A stretch of DNA of 22,352 bases from Bacillota bacterium. Lineage in GTDB: Bacteria; Bacillota_E; Sulfobacillia; Sulfobacillales; Sulfobacillaceae. Below the pieces are notes generated by a model. That model was not told the origin of the DNA, searched no databases, and saw nothing but the letters and a program-made list of their open reading frames with translations. The DNA lies in NCBI GenBank assembly GCA_021802375.1, contig JAKAAL010000003.1:1-22352 (forward strand), written 5' to 3'. The translations under genes were made by a program, and so were the position numbers. Position 1 is the first letter of the stretch; each line of letters opens with the position of its first letter. This document shows positions 1 through 8,308 of the stretch, one piece after another.

Positions 1-249
1 CGCCGAAGGCGTGCAGAAAGGTTTCGAGATAAGCAAAACCAAACCGTGCGAGGCGATCCCGGTATTCGACGACCACCATGCCGACGGGTTCGTGCCGGGC
101 TAAGTCGAGGAGTTGGTGAAGACCGCGTCGTTTTTCGTTTAATCCGCTCGAGACATCGGTAAGAGCAGCCACCACCGTCCATCGCTGCTCCGCAGCGAAC
201 GCGGTTAACCGCCCGAGTTGACGATCCAAGTTCCCCGCGTCCCCTTTAC
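1..249 (-). pseudogene. IS607-type serine recombinase remnant, 5'-truncated, runs off the left edge
   Basis: Reading the minus strand from about 249 to 1 gives an open frame containing NLDRQLGRLTAFAAEQRW, then SSGLNEKRRGLHQLLDLA, then EYRDRLARFGFAYLE. This is the middle of the resolvase domain of IS607-family TnpA (serine site-specific recombinase). What should precede it is absent: there is no MerR-like HTH and no YARVSS segment with the catalytic serine. The frame is closed upstream by a TGA at 269-271 inside the terminator hairpin of the coupling-protein gene. The only nearby start would be a TTG at 229, which would give a protein without the active-site serine. I read it as the truncated end of an insertion sequence; its 3' part lies outside the window. 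Confidence 0.8.
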
Positions 250-250
250 T

Positions 251-289
251 AAAAGAGGACGACGGCCGTCAGATGGCATCGTCGTCCTC
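251..289 (-). terminator. Intrinsic terminator after the VirD4-like gene
   Basis: On the minus strand a perfect 10-bp stem GAGGACGACG / CGTCGTCCTC (280-289 with 255-264) is followed at once by TTTT (251-254). The loop holds a further GCC/GGC pairing. It starts ten bases after the stop codon at 299 and should end the conjugation-gene transcript. Confidence 0.85.
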
Positions 290-298
290 GAGGTTAGG

Positions 299-2179
299 TT
301 ATGCACCCGGGGCGGCCTTGCGCGTGCCGGGAGCCTGCCAGGATTTAGCCGCCCACGGATCAATCAAAGCCTCCGGATCCACCGTCAATGCGTCGGCGCC
401 GGCCACCGTCGGCTCCACCACCTCGGGCGTCCAAATCGGCGGTAACGCGTTGGGCCGCTCAGCCATTTTCAGAGGTGGGGGAAGTGTCCGGGCCTGTTGG
501 GCTTGGGGCCAATCCTTCCAAAACCGCAGCGGCAGTTTCGCCGGAAGTTCCCCCGCTTGCAACACCAGGGCGTGGTCGGACCGCCAGCGCAGCACCTCAT
601 CGGGGGTGAGGAGCGCCCGACCCGTGAAATTGGCATTCTCTGACCATTGCCGCGACCCACTTTGCCAACTCTGGCCGCGACTGGTGGTTTCGATGGTGGT
701 TTGTCCCGCCTTATCAGACACAATACGCGCCGTTTCCACCTCGTTGGAACTGAGATACACCAGGGTATTACACGAATTGATCATGGTCCGCGCTGCTGAT
801 TGGCCATAGACGCTCTCGAGTTGCGAGAAGGCCTGGAGGGTCAGGGTCACGTGAATCCCCCGGCCTCGGGAGACCGTAATGGCCTTTTCGAAGTCGGGGA
901 TTTTGGGCAGGTTGCCAAATTCATCCAGCACCATGTGCACCGGAACCTTGAGCCGTCCGCCGGGCTGCCGGGCCGAGTCGCTGGCGAGTTGTTGGAGCAG
1001 TTGCGTGACAAAGAGCGCCACCAAGGGGTAGTAGGTACTACTATCATCGGGCACCACAATAAAGAGGGCCGTACGCGGAGCCAAAAGCGTAGCGGGATCG
1101 AGCTCCGAGGTCCCCGTGAGCCGCGCGATATTGCGATCCGCAAAGAGGCTTAAGGACACCGCTACCACACTCATCTGGTTTTGCCGTGTTTCGGCGGATC
1201 CGGTCAAGAGCGGCCCGTAGGCTTGCCGCGCTGGGTGATCCAGCGGAAGCGCCGTCATGAGGGCGTCCAATTGCCCGGCGGCTTGAGTCAGGACCTGGTA
1301 CATGGTCGTGACGTGCCGCGCCGCTGGCGGGGCCTGGTCGGCGACATAGAGCGCCAACGCCGCGCCAATCGCGCGCGCACTTTGCGCCCAAAAGGCCCCA
1401 TTATCGCCGCCCGGTGCGCCTTGACTGGCCACAATGTTCGCCAAGTCGTTGGCCATCTTGGTCGCTTCGGACCACCGTCCGGCTTCAATGGCCTGGCTGA
1501 TGGGCGTCAAGGGATTCCATGTCACGGACTGATCCGGAAAGCGGAGATCGAACGTCAAGACGTTATAGCCTTGGTCTACCAGATAGCCGCCTATCGCCTG
1601 CTTGAGCTCGCCTTTAGGGTCGGTAATCACCAGGTTTTCCCCCGCTTCCGCGATGACCGCGAGCGACGGCAGGATCACCTTGAGACTCTTGCCGGCCCCG
1701 GGTGCGCCGACGAGCAAATTGTGCCCATCCCGATCCAAGATCCAGGCCGATCGGACGGGGCCTTTCGTCGACGTGGTGCCGGCCACGAGACCAGCGGGAT
1801 TGCCCCTGCGGGCCCCCCAATGCCATGCCGCCAGGGATCGGGTCAAGTCTTTCGTGGTGCGCCAGGTCGCCGAGCCAAAGGCATGGCGGTTGTGCCCGGC
1901 GGATCCCGTTCCATCCTTGCTGAGCGTCCAACCCCAATAGCCAGCGCCGCCGAGTAGGGCAACCGCCACGAGTCCATACGTATGCCGCCAGGTGGCATGT
2001 TGAGCCAACAGCGCCCACGCCGTCCAAGGCATCGCTGTCGGATGGCCTGCCGCTTGCACTACAACGACGACTGAGGGAACAGCCACCAGATCAAGAATGA
2101 CCGCCAGCACCCCGAGCACCCGGACCGTTTCGGGAATGCGTTGCCAGATGCTTTGTACCACACCCTTTAGGGCCATCAT
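299..2179 (-). CDS. virD4: VirD4/TraG-family conjugative coupling ATPase
   Basis: This 626-aa protein is a type IV secretion coupling protein, the membrane ATPase that brings the relaxase-DNA complex to the mating channel. Two hydrophobic segments (about 20-44 and 66-84) anchor the N-terminus. The Walker A motif GAPGAGKS is at 158-165, the family's DPKGEL box at 187-192, and the Walker B region MVLDEFGNLP has its acidic pair at 419-420, followed by the usual SRGRGI..TLTLQA segment. Length and order fit full-length family members. The start ATG overlaps the stop of the upstream degenerate-EAL gene by four bases, so translation is probably coupled. A terminator follows. The C-terminal 80 residues are Pro/Ala-rich and unassigned. 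Confidence 0.93.
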   Translation of the reverse strand: MMALKGVVQSIWQRIPETVRVLGVLAVILDLVAVPSVVVVVQAAGHPTAMPWTAWALLAQHATWRHTYGLVAVALLGGAGYWGWTLSKDGTGSAGHNRHAFGSATWRTTKDLTRSLAAWHWGARRGNPAGLVAGTTSTKGPVRSAWILDRDGHNLLVGAPGAGKSLKVILPSLAVIAEAGENLVITDPKGELKQAIGGYLVDQGYNVLTFDLRFPDQSVTWNPLTPISQAIEAGRWSEATKMANDLANIVASQGAPGGDNGAFWAQSARAIGAALALYVADQAPPAARHVTTMYQVLTQAAGQLDALMTALPLDHPARQAYGPLLTGSAETRQNQMSVVAVSLSLFADRNIARLTGTSELDPATLLAPRTALFIVVPDDSSTYYPLVALFVTQLLQQLASDSARQPGGRLKVPVHMVLDEFGNLPKIPDFEKAITVSRGRGIHVTLTLQAFSQLESVYGQSAARTMINSCNTLVYLSSNEVETARIVSDKAGQTTIETTSRGQSWQSGSRQWSENANFTGRALLTPDEVLRWRSDHALVLQAGELPAKLPLRFWKDWPQAQQARTLPPPLKMAERPNALPPIWTPEVVEPTVAGADALTVDPEALIDPWAAKSWQAPGTRKAAPGA

Positions 2180-3177
2180 CGGCGTAGCGTTCCATCGGGG
2201 AAGAAGTCTGGATCATCGTCCGGATAGTATCCGTTGATGAGCACGCGCGCCCCGGGCGGCACGTCTATGGGTGCTAGGAGCGGCCCACCGAGATGAAGGC
2301 GCCGAGCCCGTTGGTAGAGCCGCATGGTGGGCGTCAGGGTCCAATCGGGTGCTAAAGTTCCGGGCCACGTGAATTCACGCGGGTCTTTGGGACCGGCCGG
2401 GCTACTAAACGTATTATGGATCGGGTCCGGCGCCATCCAGAGCGGCCCTTGCCCATAGCGCACTCGGAGCGCCGCGACCGCCTGCCATTCCTCCTCTGTC
2501 TGAATCCCGGTTGCCACGACGGGGATGCGCGAGTCCAAGGCCTGCAAGAAATCAGCCAAGGCGCCGAATCGTTCATCATTGCCCGGTACGCGATCCATGC
2601 GCCCGGTCAACCCGGCCGACACCGAGGGATCTAAATGCAGCATCGTAAAGGGTCCGTCGTTGAGGGACTCGGCCAATTCGACGGACAAGCCACTCCGGCC
2701 CACATGCGACGCGGCCAAGATCGGGCGATCCCCATAGAGTTGCTTGGCACGTTGAATGGCGGCAATCTCCTCCCACACGGCGGGATCGGCGGGTTCGTCG
2801 ACCGGAAGCATGTAAACGAGGTTCAAGGCTTGTTCTTGCGCGTTCCATAAATCGAGGATTTCGGCGATGCGCAACTGAGGGCGCACATGGGGATGCAAGG
2901 CGATATGCCAGCGAGGCACTACCCCGAGTGTGTCGGCCATGGCCGACAGGACGAGTTCCAGCGTACTTTGTATCTGTTCACCCTGATCGCTGGCCATGAC
3001 TGCGTTCCACCATTGGTTGGAATCAGCGCCAGACTTGGGAATCAGGTGAATCTCCCCCCCCACAACCTTGGTTGCGACATTGGGGTTGTTGTGGGGCGTG
3101 GGCTGCACAATCGGCTCCCACGCGATGACAAACGGGACGCGATCTTTCTTCAATTCCGTTGCAATGTCAATCTCCAT
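2176..3177 (-). CDS. Degenerate EAL-domain protein
   Basis: This 333-aa protein aligns by eye over its whole length with the EAL protein at 8309-8950 but has lost key catalytic positions. AWEPIVQ and GGEIHL correspond to the QPI..EAL start, and the motif glutamate may survive at residue 42. The LDD metal-binding pair is replaced by AASH (155-158), the KLD lysine by His (HLD, 181-183) and EGVE by TGIQ (223-226), while YGQG (241-244) remains. It is therefore probably a c-di-GMP binder or regulatory scaffold rather than an enzyme. I chose ATG 3177 because AAAAGGAGG lies ten bases before it; the open frame continues further upstream without a good site. It lies between virB4 (153-base gap) and virD4 (4-base overlap), which points to a role in regulating the conjugation ATPases. 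Confidence 0.72.
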   Translation of the reverse strand: MEIDIATELKKDRVPFVIAWEPIVQPTPHNNPNVATKVVGGEIHLIPKSGADSNQWWNAVMASDQGEQIQSTLELVLSAMADTLGVVPRWHIALHPHVRPQLRIAEILDLWNAQEQALNLVYMLPVDEPADPAVWEEIAAIQRAKQLYGDRPILAASHVGRSGLSVELAESLNDGPFTMLHLDPSVSAGLTGRMDRVPGNDERFGALADFLQALDSRIPVVATGIQTEEEWQAVAALRVRYGQGPLWMAPDPIHNTFSSPAGPKDPREFTWPGTLAPDWTLTPTMRLYQRARRLHLGGPLLAPIDVPPGARVLINGYYPDDDPDFFPDGTLRR

Positions 3178-3330
3178 CCAGCACAAGCCTCCTTTTCGCG
3201 GTCCGATCCGTGAGGGATCGGCCGGTAAACCGTGTGGGTCTCCCAGCAAACATTCGCCGGAGCTTAGTGCGTCACCTCCTTTCTTTGAAGCCGTATGGGT
3301 CAGCATTCAGCGATCCATACGGCGTTTATT
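3178..3330 (-). promoter_or_regulatory. Structured leader between virB4 and the degenerate EAL gene
   Basis: This 153-base gap is long for the otherwise tight gene cluster. It holds two perfect inverted repeats on the transcribed strand: GCCGTATGG / CCATACGGC (3290-3323, 16-base loop) and CCGATCC / GGATCGG (3203-3221, 5-base loop). The second sits just before the ribosome binding site AAAAGGAGG. An extra AAAGGAGGTG followed by a four-codon GTG frame lies between them. Neither hairpin has a good U-tract, so mRNA processing, attenuation or translational control are all possible. I do not recognise a known riboswitch. Confidence 0.5.
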
Positions 3331-6000
3331 TCATGCACCGCCTACCGTCACTAAAGGCATGTCCGCCCATGACTTGTCGGTGTCAGGCGATTCAATGGCG
3401 CGGAACACGCCCTGTTGTCGAAAATACTCCACCTCTTCCGGCTTGGTGGTGATCCACGGATAGAGAAGCGGCGGAATATACATCTTGAGATACGCCCGCC
3501 GCGTACCGGTGGACGGATCCCCAATGATGAGAATCCCTTGACCGTGCTTGGCGTCCTTCATGGCGCGCCCTTCGGAGGGTGTCATGCCCAAGGTGCGCAT
3601 GATAAGATCGATATCAGCATCACTGTCATTACGCATCAGAAGCTTAAATCCCGCGTTCTCCATACAATAGCGCGCATCCGCCAGGCCAGGCACTTTAAGG
3701 CCGGTGGCCGGGTCGCCCATAATATCCACGATCCCTTGTGTTAAGAGCGCAACCCGCCCACCCTGTTTGCCCGCCATCCGGAAGAGCTGTGAAACAAACT
3801 TAGCGGTGTCCTCCCGTTGGAACATCACATGACCTTCATCCACAATCACGAACGTGCGCCGCCGGGATTGGGCCAGCCTCCAGCGGATGTACTCCGAAAT
3901 CATGGCATAAGCCACCGCTTGATGTTGCTTCCCCGAGGAGCCTTGGATCAAGTTGTGGACGTTGAAGACGACCAATTGCTTGGTCATATCGACCGTCGTA
4001 GAGCCCGCAAACATATTGAACATCCCGGTGACAAATGGTTTAATCCGTAACGCCAGGGAGGTGAGCGAAGGCTCACGGCTGAGCGCTTCCCACACCTCGG
4101 TCAACGTCGGGGCCGCCTTCGCTTGCGGAATCAGGGATGACCCGCCGGGATCGCGCACCGTGGCCCATTCCGCCATGCCGGATCCCACCGGACTGACGGG
4201 CATGCCTGCGTTCGCAAAGCATTGCGTGAGCACCTCTTCAGCCGCCGCCTGTTCTTCGGGCGACAACCCATCTTGGGAGGCCATGAGACCTAAGAGCTCC
4301 GCTGCAAAGGCGATCTTGGCGCGAATGGGGGAGCGCATCGAATCATCGATCCGATCCATGGAGGCGGGCATCATGATTTCGAGCGGGTTGATGCCGTCAG
4401 CGGATCCGGGGCCAAATTGGGCGTATGTGCCTCCCAGCCATCGCGTCCAGCGTTCATAGTCAATAGGCGGTGACGGATCAATGACGATGACCTGTTCGTC
4501 GGGCCGGAAGAGCGCTTGGGTCGCCAACACCTTCATGGCGGCTGACTTACCCGATCGAGTTTTAGCTACGACGACCATGTGCTTCGCCTGGAATCGATGG
4601 GGGTCGAGCACGACCAAATTTCCGGTGGACTCATTCTCTCCCCAGACGTCTCCGACGGGATCTAAGACCTCGCCGGCACTAAATGGAAATGTGGTCGCCA
4701 TGGCTACCGTAGGAATCCCGCGAGTCGGGAGATTGCGCAAGGGTGGTCGCGTCCCGAGAGGCATCGTCGCCCGAAACCCATGACTTTCTTCGAGATACAA
4801 GGGGAAGAGTTTGACTTGATACCCCGCCGCTTTTTGCATGAGCCGCGTGACGGATTCTTGCAAACGATCCAGACGATCCGCCATCACCGTTACCATGAGC
4901 GTGGTGAGGAACATGCGTTGGCGTCCTCGCCCAATTTCCTGACGCAAGAACTCGATGGCCTCACTCCCAAGCTCGATGTCGAGGTCTTCTCGCAAACCCC
5001 GCTTGTGGGACCAACGTGTCTCCGCATCCAGCTGCACTTGGCGACGCCGCAGGTCCGCCATCACCCGAGACGACATCAAGGATTCAATGTGAAAACTAAC
5101 ACGGCGCCGGACCCCGGGCTCTTCAAACGTGTACAACCATTCCAACCAACCGCTGTGGGCTTGTTCCGGCCAGGTGCGCGCGACTAAAGTCGCGACAAAC
5201 ACGCCGCCGAGATCGAGGTGGCCAGGCTTTTCCAGCACCACGGCGGGCTCTAAGACATCCCGTAACGTCGGCATGGCGTGTCGAAGACCAGATTCCGTAG
5301 TGTCCCCCTCGCGTCGACCCCGCTTATTCTTTCCTTTGGGCACGTCGGGAAGGTGCGCCTTGTCAGCGCGCTCCGAGGCATCGAAATGCGCGCGTACCTC
5401 GTGCGTCCAGCCGCCTAAAACGGTCTCCAAGGGGACCGGGTTACTCCCGTAAGCTGTTTGGAGAATCACGCCGAGTCGCTCGGCATCGCACTGTTTGGCC
5501 GCAAATCCATTATCCGACAGCAGGGTCAGCATTTCGGCCGCTTGTTCGCGGCAATCGTCCGCTGTCTTGCCGGTCACCGTGATGATCGTGACATGGCTGA
5601 GCAACGTTTCCGATAACCGATCAGCGACCCCATTCCACGCGCCCGCTAATTGCCCGAGAGCCGATTCGGCCCCAGCGCGCGTCGTGGCTTCTGTAAAATA
5701 GTCTTGCAAAGGGGATAAGTTGGTCGGTTCCACCAAGCGGGTTACTTGAATTCGACGCCCATCGCGAAGGCCCGTCAATACGCGCCCGTAAGCCTCAATG
5801 CGCAAGTCTTGTTCATCCATCGTGAGGAGCGTAAAGGCTTCTCCTTCGACTTCAAGTAACGCCGCATAGGTGCCATCCTTGCGTTTGACAACATCGCCTT
5901 CAATAGCGGACACGTCCACCAGGGCCTCGACGGCGAGCCGTTGGGTCCCAGCAGGTAATTTGGTAGACGCTTTAGCCGGGGAAGATTTGCGTGTAAACAT
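3331..6000 (-). CDS. virB4: VirB4-like conjugation ATPase
   Basis: This 889-aa protein is a VirB4/TraC-family ATPase, which powers assembly of the mating channel or pilus on the inner face of the membrane. The N-terminal third is the variable family domain beginning VEALVDVSAIEGDVV. The Walker A motif is AKTRSGKS at about 479-486, a strand VIVIDPS follows, and Walker B is FVIVDEGHVMF with DE at about 721-722. The next segment, MAGKQGGRVALLTQGIVDI, fits the family. Length is typical. I chose ATG 6000 because TAGGAGG lies nine bases upstream; an in-frame TTG at 6021 is on the wrong side of that site. It follows the sigma gene by 33 bases. No VirB6-like or VirB8-like partner is visible in the window. 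Confidence 0.9.
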   Translation of the reverse strand: MFTRKSSPAKASTKLPAGTQRLAVEALVDVSAIEGDVVKRKDGTYAALLEVEGEAFTLLTMDEQDLRIEAYGRVLTGLRDGRRIQVTRLVEPTNLSPLQDYFTEATTRAGAESALGQLAGAWNGVADRLSETLLSHVTIITVTGKTADDCREQAAEMLTLLSDNGFAAKQCDAERLGVILQTAYGSNPVPLETVLGGWTHEVRAHFDASERADKAHLPDVPKGKNKRGRREGDTTESGLRHAMPTLRDVLEPAVVLEKPGHLDLGGVFVATLVARTWPEQAHSGWLEWLYTFEEPGVRRRVSFHIESLMSSRVMADLRRRQVQLDAETRWSHKRGLREDLDIELGSEAIEFLRQEIGRGRQRMFLTTLMVTVMADRLDRLQESVTRLMQKAAGYQVKLFPLYLEESHGFRATMPLGTRPPLRNLPTRGIPTVAMATTFPFSAGEVLDPVGDVWGENESTGNLVVLDPHRFQAKHMVVVAKTRSGKSAAMKVLATQALFRPDEQVIVIDPSPPIDYERWTRWLGGTYAQFGPGSADGINPLEIMMPASMDRIDDSMRSPIRAKIAFAAELLGLMASQDGLSPEEQAAAEEVLTQCFANAGMPVSPVGSGMAEWATVRDPGGSSLIPQAKAAPTLTEVWEALSREPSLTSLALRIKPFVTGMFNMFAGSTTVDMTKQLVVFNVHNLIQGSSGKQHQAVAYAMISEYIRWRLAQSRRRTFVIVDEGHVMFQREDTAKFVSQLFRMAGKQGGRVALLTQGIVDIMGDPATGLKVPGLADARYCMENAGFKLLMRNDSDADIDLIMRTLGMTPSEGRAMKDAKHGQGILIIGDPSTGTRRAYLKMYIPPLLYPWITTKPEEVEYFRQQGVFRAIESPDTDKSWADMPLVTVGGA

Positions 6001-6033
6001 GACATCAGTCCTCCTAACCAAAATTTAGAGACC

Positions 6034-6693
6034 CTAACCCTTGCGTCGCGGTCGGTTCCGTTTTGCAGCATCCGGCCACACCAAGAGCGCTTTGTCATGC
6101 ACCCGTTGGCGCGCGTTGTCATACGTCTTGTAGGACATTCCCAAACGCTTATGACCTTCAGCGGGAGCCATTCCTTGGAGTAAGCACCAGAGTACTTGAC
6201 GTTCACGCCGGGACAAACGTTGTACCAGCGCATCAAATCGCTCCGAATAGGATTCACGTTCCGCGAGAATCCGTTGGGGATCGTACGTCACATCCATCGC
6301 CCCCGGATCGTCACTGATCTGGAACGGATCCGGCGAAATGGCGTCGTGTAACATTTTGTGCTTAACGCGATAGATCGACTTGGCAAAATCGGTCACACGC
6401 CGTTCCATGACCCGCCGGGCAAAAGCGCGAAACGGCACGCCTGTCTGGGGCTGGAAGCGGCGTGCCGCTTCCCAGAGTGCCACCGCTGCTGTTTGGGCGA
6501 CGTCGTCTTCTTCCACTCCGGGCAGCCCATTCCATTGCCACGCCAGATGACGAATCCAATGCCGCCATCGAGTCAGTAAATCGGCGAATGCGTCATCCTC
6601 GCCGATTTGCACCCGTGACACTAAGGACCAGTCGGCTTGATCGCGCGAGTCCATCTGCAATGATGCCTGGAGTTCTCGTTCAGCAAGGGCCAT
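6034..6693 (-). CDS. SigH-like sigma-70 family sigma factor
   Basis: This 219-aa protein resembles the SigH (Spo0H) type of sigma factor. Region 2 spans about 25-100: LVSRVQIGEDDAFADLL, then a VEEDDVAQ segment matching the DREDIVQ of the family, then FRAFARRVMERRVTDF. Region 4 is an HTH at about 165-210 with LSRRERQVLWCLLQG and YKTYDNARQRVHDK, close to the DNALQRVKRK end of SigH. No anti-sigma gene is adjacent. ATG 6693 is preceded at eight bases by AAGGAGG; an earlier GTG overlaps that site. The start lies inside the 3' end of the GT-C-like gene (14-base overlap). A sequence matching the SigH consensus precedes the pilus operon (19774-19801), so that operon is the natural candidate target. 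Confidence 0.85.
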   Translation of the reverse strand: MALAERELQASLQMDSRDQADWSLVSRVQIGEDDAFADLLTRWRHWIRHLAWQWNGLPGVEEDDVAQTAAVALWEAARRFQPQTGVPFRAFARRVMERRVTDFAKSIYRVKHKMLHDAISPDPFQISDDPGAMDVTYDPQRILAERESYSERFDALVQRLSRRERQVLWCLLQGMAPAEGHKRLGMSYKTYDNARQRVHDKALLVWPDAAKRNRPRRKG

Positions 6694-8134
6694 GCGCCCC
6701 ACCTCCTTGGTTAATCGGTTGCCAGCATTGATAGGAACCCGGCCCGTGACCTGTCACTTGCCATCCCGCTTGTTGCAGGCGAGTATCGAGTGCTGGGTTT
6801 ATCGGCCACAAGACCGCCACGACGTGATGGGTGACCAGCCATGCCTTGACCGGCAATTGTCCGGTCGCACGTGCGGCATCGCGGTTGTAGGCACGCCGAT
6901 TCGCATCCCACACCTGCATCCGGTTATCGAGCCATGCCGGGCGCTCCGTTGCCAAGGTAAACACCCCGCCTTGTGTCAACGGGACCCAGACGTGTCCGGT
7001 CGGCAAATGCTTGGTGACCTGCTGATACCAGGCGAACTCCGGGTACGAGGCGGCCCAGGTCAGGGATGCACTGCCCCACGCCGATCCACCCACCGCGACC
7101 GTCAACGCTAGCCCGGCCACCCATAGGCGAGGCGCGTGGAACCCGGAAGCCGATGAGAGATCTCGGCCGGATTGGCTGGCGAGGCCCGTCGTGAGAGCCC
7201 ACAAGGCCAAGGGCGTATAATAGAGGGCGTGCCAAATCAGGAGCGCCGGCCCAGCCAGCAATCCGCCCCACCAGAGCGGTACGCGTCGACCACGCCAGAG
7301 GCCGTAGAGTATCCCGATCATCCCGCCCGCCGCCAACCATTCGGGCAATGCACCCAATGGCCACGGCCGGAGTTGCGCCGTGACTGATGGCCAGAGAACC
7401 GCTGGCTGAACTGCACCCGACACGTAACGCCAGACGGCGGCCATCCACGACGCGGGATCGGGGAGGGTGGCTACCGCCAGACCTACGAACGCGAGGCGGA
7501 CCCCTAAGCTTTTCCAGGGTCGAGGACCCTTTTGCAGAGGCCAGAGGACCCCTAATCCCACCAAAACAGGGATGGCCCACAACACCGAAGGAGACAGCCA
7601 CGCCCACCCGATCAGGACGCCCGCATACAGGGCCCGATGTGTCCAACGATCTCGGCCTTGCCGTTGGACCAAATGGCTGGCATCCCAAAGCACGAACGCC
7701 GCACCGGGCAACATCCACATGGCGGCCCAAATGGGTGCGTAGAGACTGATCGCCGCCCCACCGAGTCCTAGCACGTACCATCGCGGCGCTCGGCCTAATG
7801 CACCGATGGCCGAGGCCGACAACCCGAGGGTCACCGTCAACACCCCGGCCCACAGGGCGATCAGTCCCCCCACCCCTGCTACCTGTACCGTACCGGCAAA
7901 GAGCAATGCTGAACCCACTTCCCATCCCACGGCCCTCCATGGCCCCTGGTGACCCCACACCCACCGAAGCTGTTTCGGAAAACGGCCATGGTGCAGGATC
8001 CACTGCCCGAGATGCATTGTTTCGGGCACATCGACATTCAGGGGATGACCGACATGACCCCACCAAGCCAGCCAGAGGCTCCAGAGCAAAATGCCAAGTC
8101 CGGCCGCCCGAAGACGCTGCTGTGGTATCGACAT
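6680..8134 (-). CDS. Polytopic membrane protein, GT-C glycosyltransferase-like
   Basis: This 484-aa protein has roughly nine to eleven hydrophobic spans and then a soluble C-terminal domain of about 120 residues. The first extracytoplasmic loop carries acidic NVDVPE followed by LGQWILHHGRFP and an aromatic-rich stretch. This resembles the D-x-W-H-L...W-I-L-x-H-G loop of uncharacterised GT-C membrane glycosyltransferases. The C-terminal part (GGVFTL..ERPAWLDNRMQVWD, later LQQAGWQV) resembles the GGYL...P..DGR region of the same proteins. If correct it would transfer sugar from a lipid carrier to an exported protein, perhaps the pilins; that is inference. AGGAGG lies seven bases before ATG 8134. 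It starts just after a strong terminator and its end overlaps the sigma gene. Confidence 0.55.
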   Translation of the reverse strand: MSIPQQRLRAAGLGILLWSLWLAWWGHVGHPLNVDVPETMHLGQWILHHGRFPKQLRWVWGHQGPWRAVGWEVGSALLFAGTVQVAGVGGLIALWAGVLTVTLGLSASAIGALGRAPRWYVLGLGGAAISLYAPIWAAMWMLPGAAFVLWDASHLVQRQGRDRWTHRALYAGVLIGWAWLSPSVLWAIPVLVGLGVLWPLQKGPRPWKSLGVRLAFVGLAVATLPDPASWMAAVWRYVSGAVQPAVLWPSVTAQLRPWPLGALPEWLAAGGMIGILYGLWRGRRVPLWWGGLLAGPALLIWHALYYTPLALWALTTGLASQSGRDLSSASGFHAPRLWVAGLALTVAVGGSAWGSASLTWAASYPEFAWYQQVTKHLPTGHVWVPLTQGGVFTLATERPAWLDNRMQVWDANRRAYNRDAARATGQLPVKAWLVTHHVVAVLWPINPALDTRLQQAGWQVTGHGPGSYQCWQPINQGGGAHGPC

Positions 8135-8173
8135 GGGAGAGCCTCCTTGTTCGCATGTTGTCGTCCACTACAC

Positions 8174-8204
8174 AAAAAACCCCCGAGCTCGCGAGAGCCG
8201 GGGG
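8174..8204 (-). terminator. Strong intrinsic terminator between the EAL gene and the GT-C-like gene
   Basis: On the minus strand CCCCC..CTC / GAG..GGGGG (8180-8204) forms a GC-rich stem with a short GCGA-type loop, followed by six T (8174-8179). It should end the long pilus operon. Only about 40 bases separate it from the next start codon, so it could also act as an attenuator that lets some transcription reach the GT-C, sigma and conjugation genes. Confidence 0.88.
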
Positions 8205-8232
8205 ATCGAAGCGGATGAAATCTAACTTTAGG

Positions 8233-8303
8233 GTTGCGGACTGGCACGGAGAAGAATCGACCGGCGCATCCAGCCGGTCTCCCAAGCCAGGACACGGATC
8301 AAC
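8233..8303 (-). ncRNA. Candidate structured RNA element before the terminator
   Basis: Between the stop of the EAL gene and the terminator, the transcribed strand can form one long imperfect stem: GTTG/CAAC outermost, then CTGGC/GCCAG, GGAG/CTCC and an apical GACCGGC/GCCGGTC with a seven-base loop. About 30 bases later comes the terminator. This layout, a structured domain then a terminator then a membrane-enzyme gene, is that of a riboswitch or attenuator, but I do not recognise a known class. A short B12-box-like GGAGACCGGC is present without the rest of a cobalamin core. It may equally be a 3'-stabilising structure of the pilus transcript. Confidence 0.4.
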
Positions 8304-8308
8304 TTTCT

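Noticed and set aside
273..1957. Long plus-strand open frames opposite virD4, such as 273-809 and 1181-1957.
   Set aside because: They mirror a well-supported ATPase gene in GC-rich DNA, lack ribosome binding sites and show no recognisable domains.
3250..3280. Possible leader peptide after AAAGGAGGTG between virB4 and the degenerate EAL gene.
   Set aside because: The frame is only GTG plus three codons and the start is too close to the Shine-Dalgarno core.
3331..6000. Walker A of VirB4 begins with Ala (AKTRSGKS) instead of Gly.
   Set aside because: The general P-loop pattern allows Ala or Gly at this position, so it is no sign of inactivity.
8233..8303. B12-box-like GGAGACCGGC suggesting a cobalamin riboswitch.
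   Set aside because: The box would have to follow the conserved core, but the stretch before it is the end of the EAL gene and lacks that core; the neighbouring gene is not cobalamin-related.
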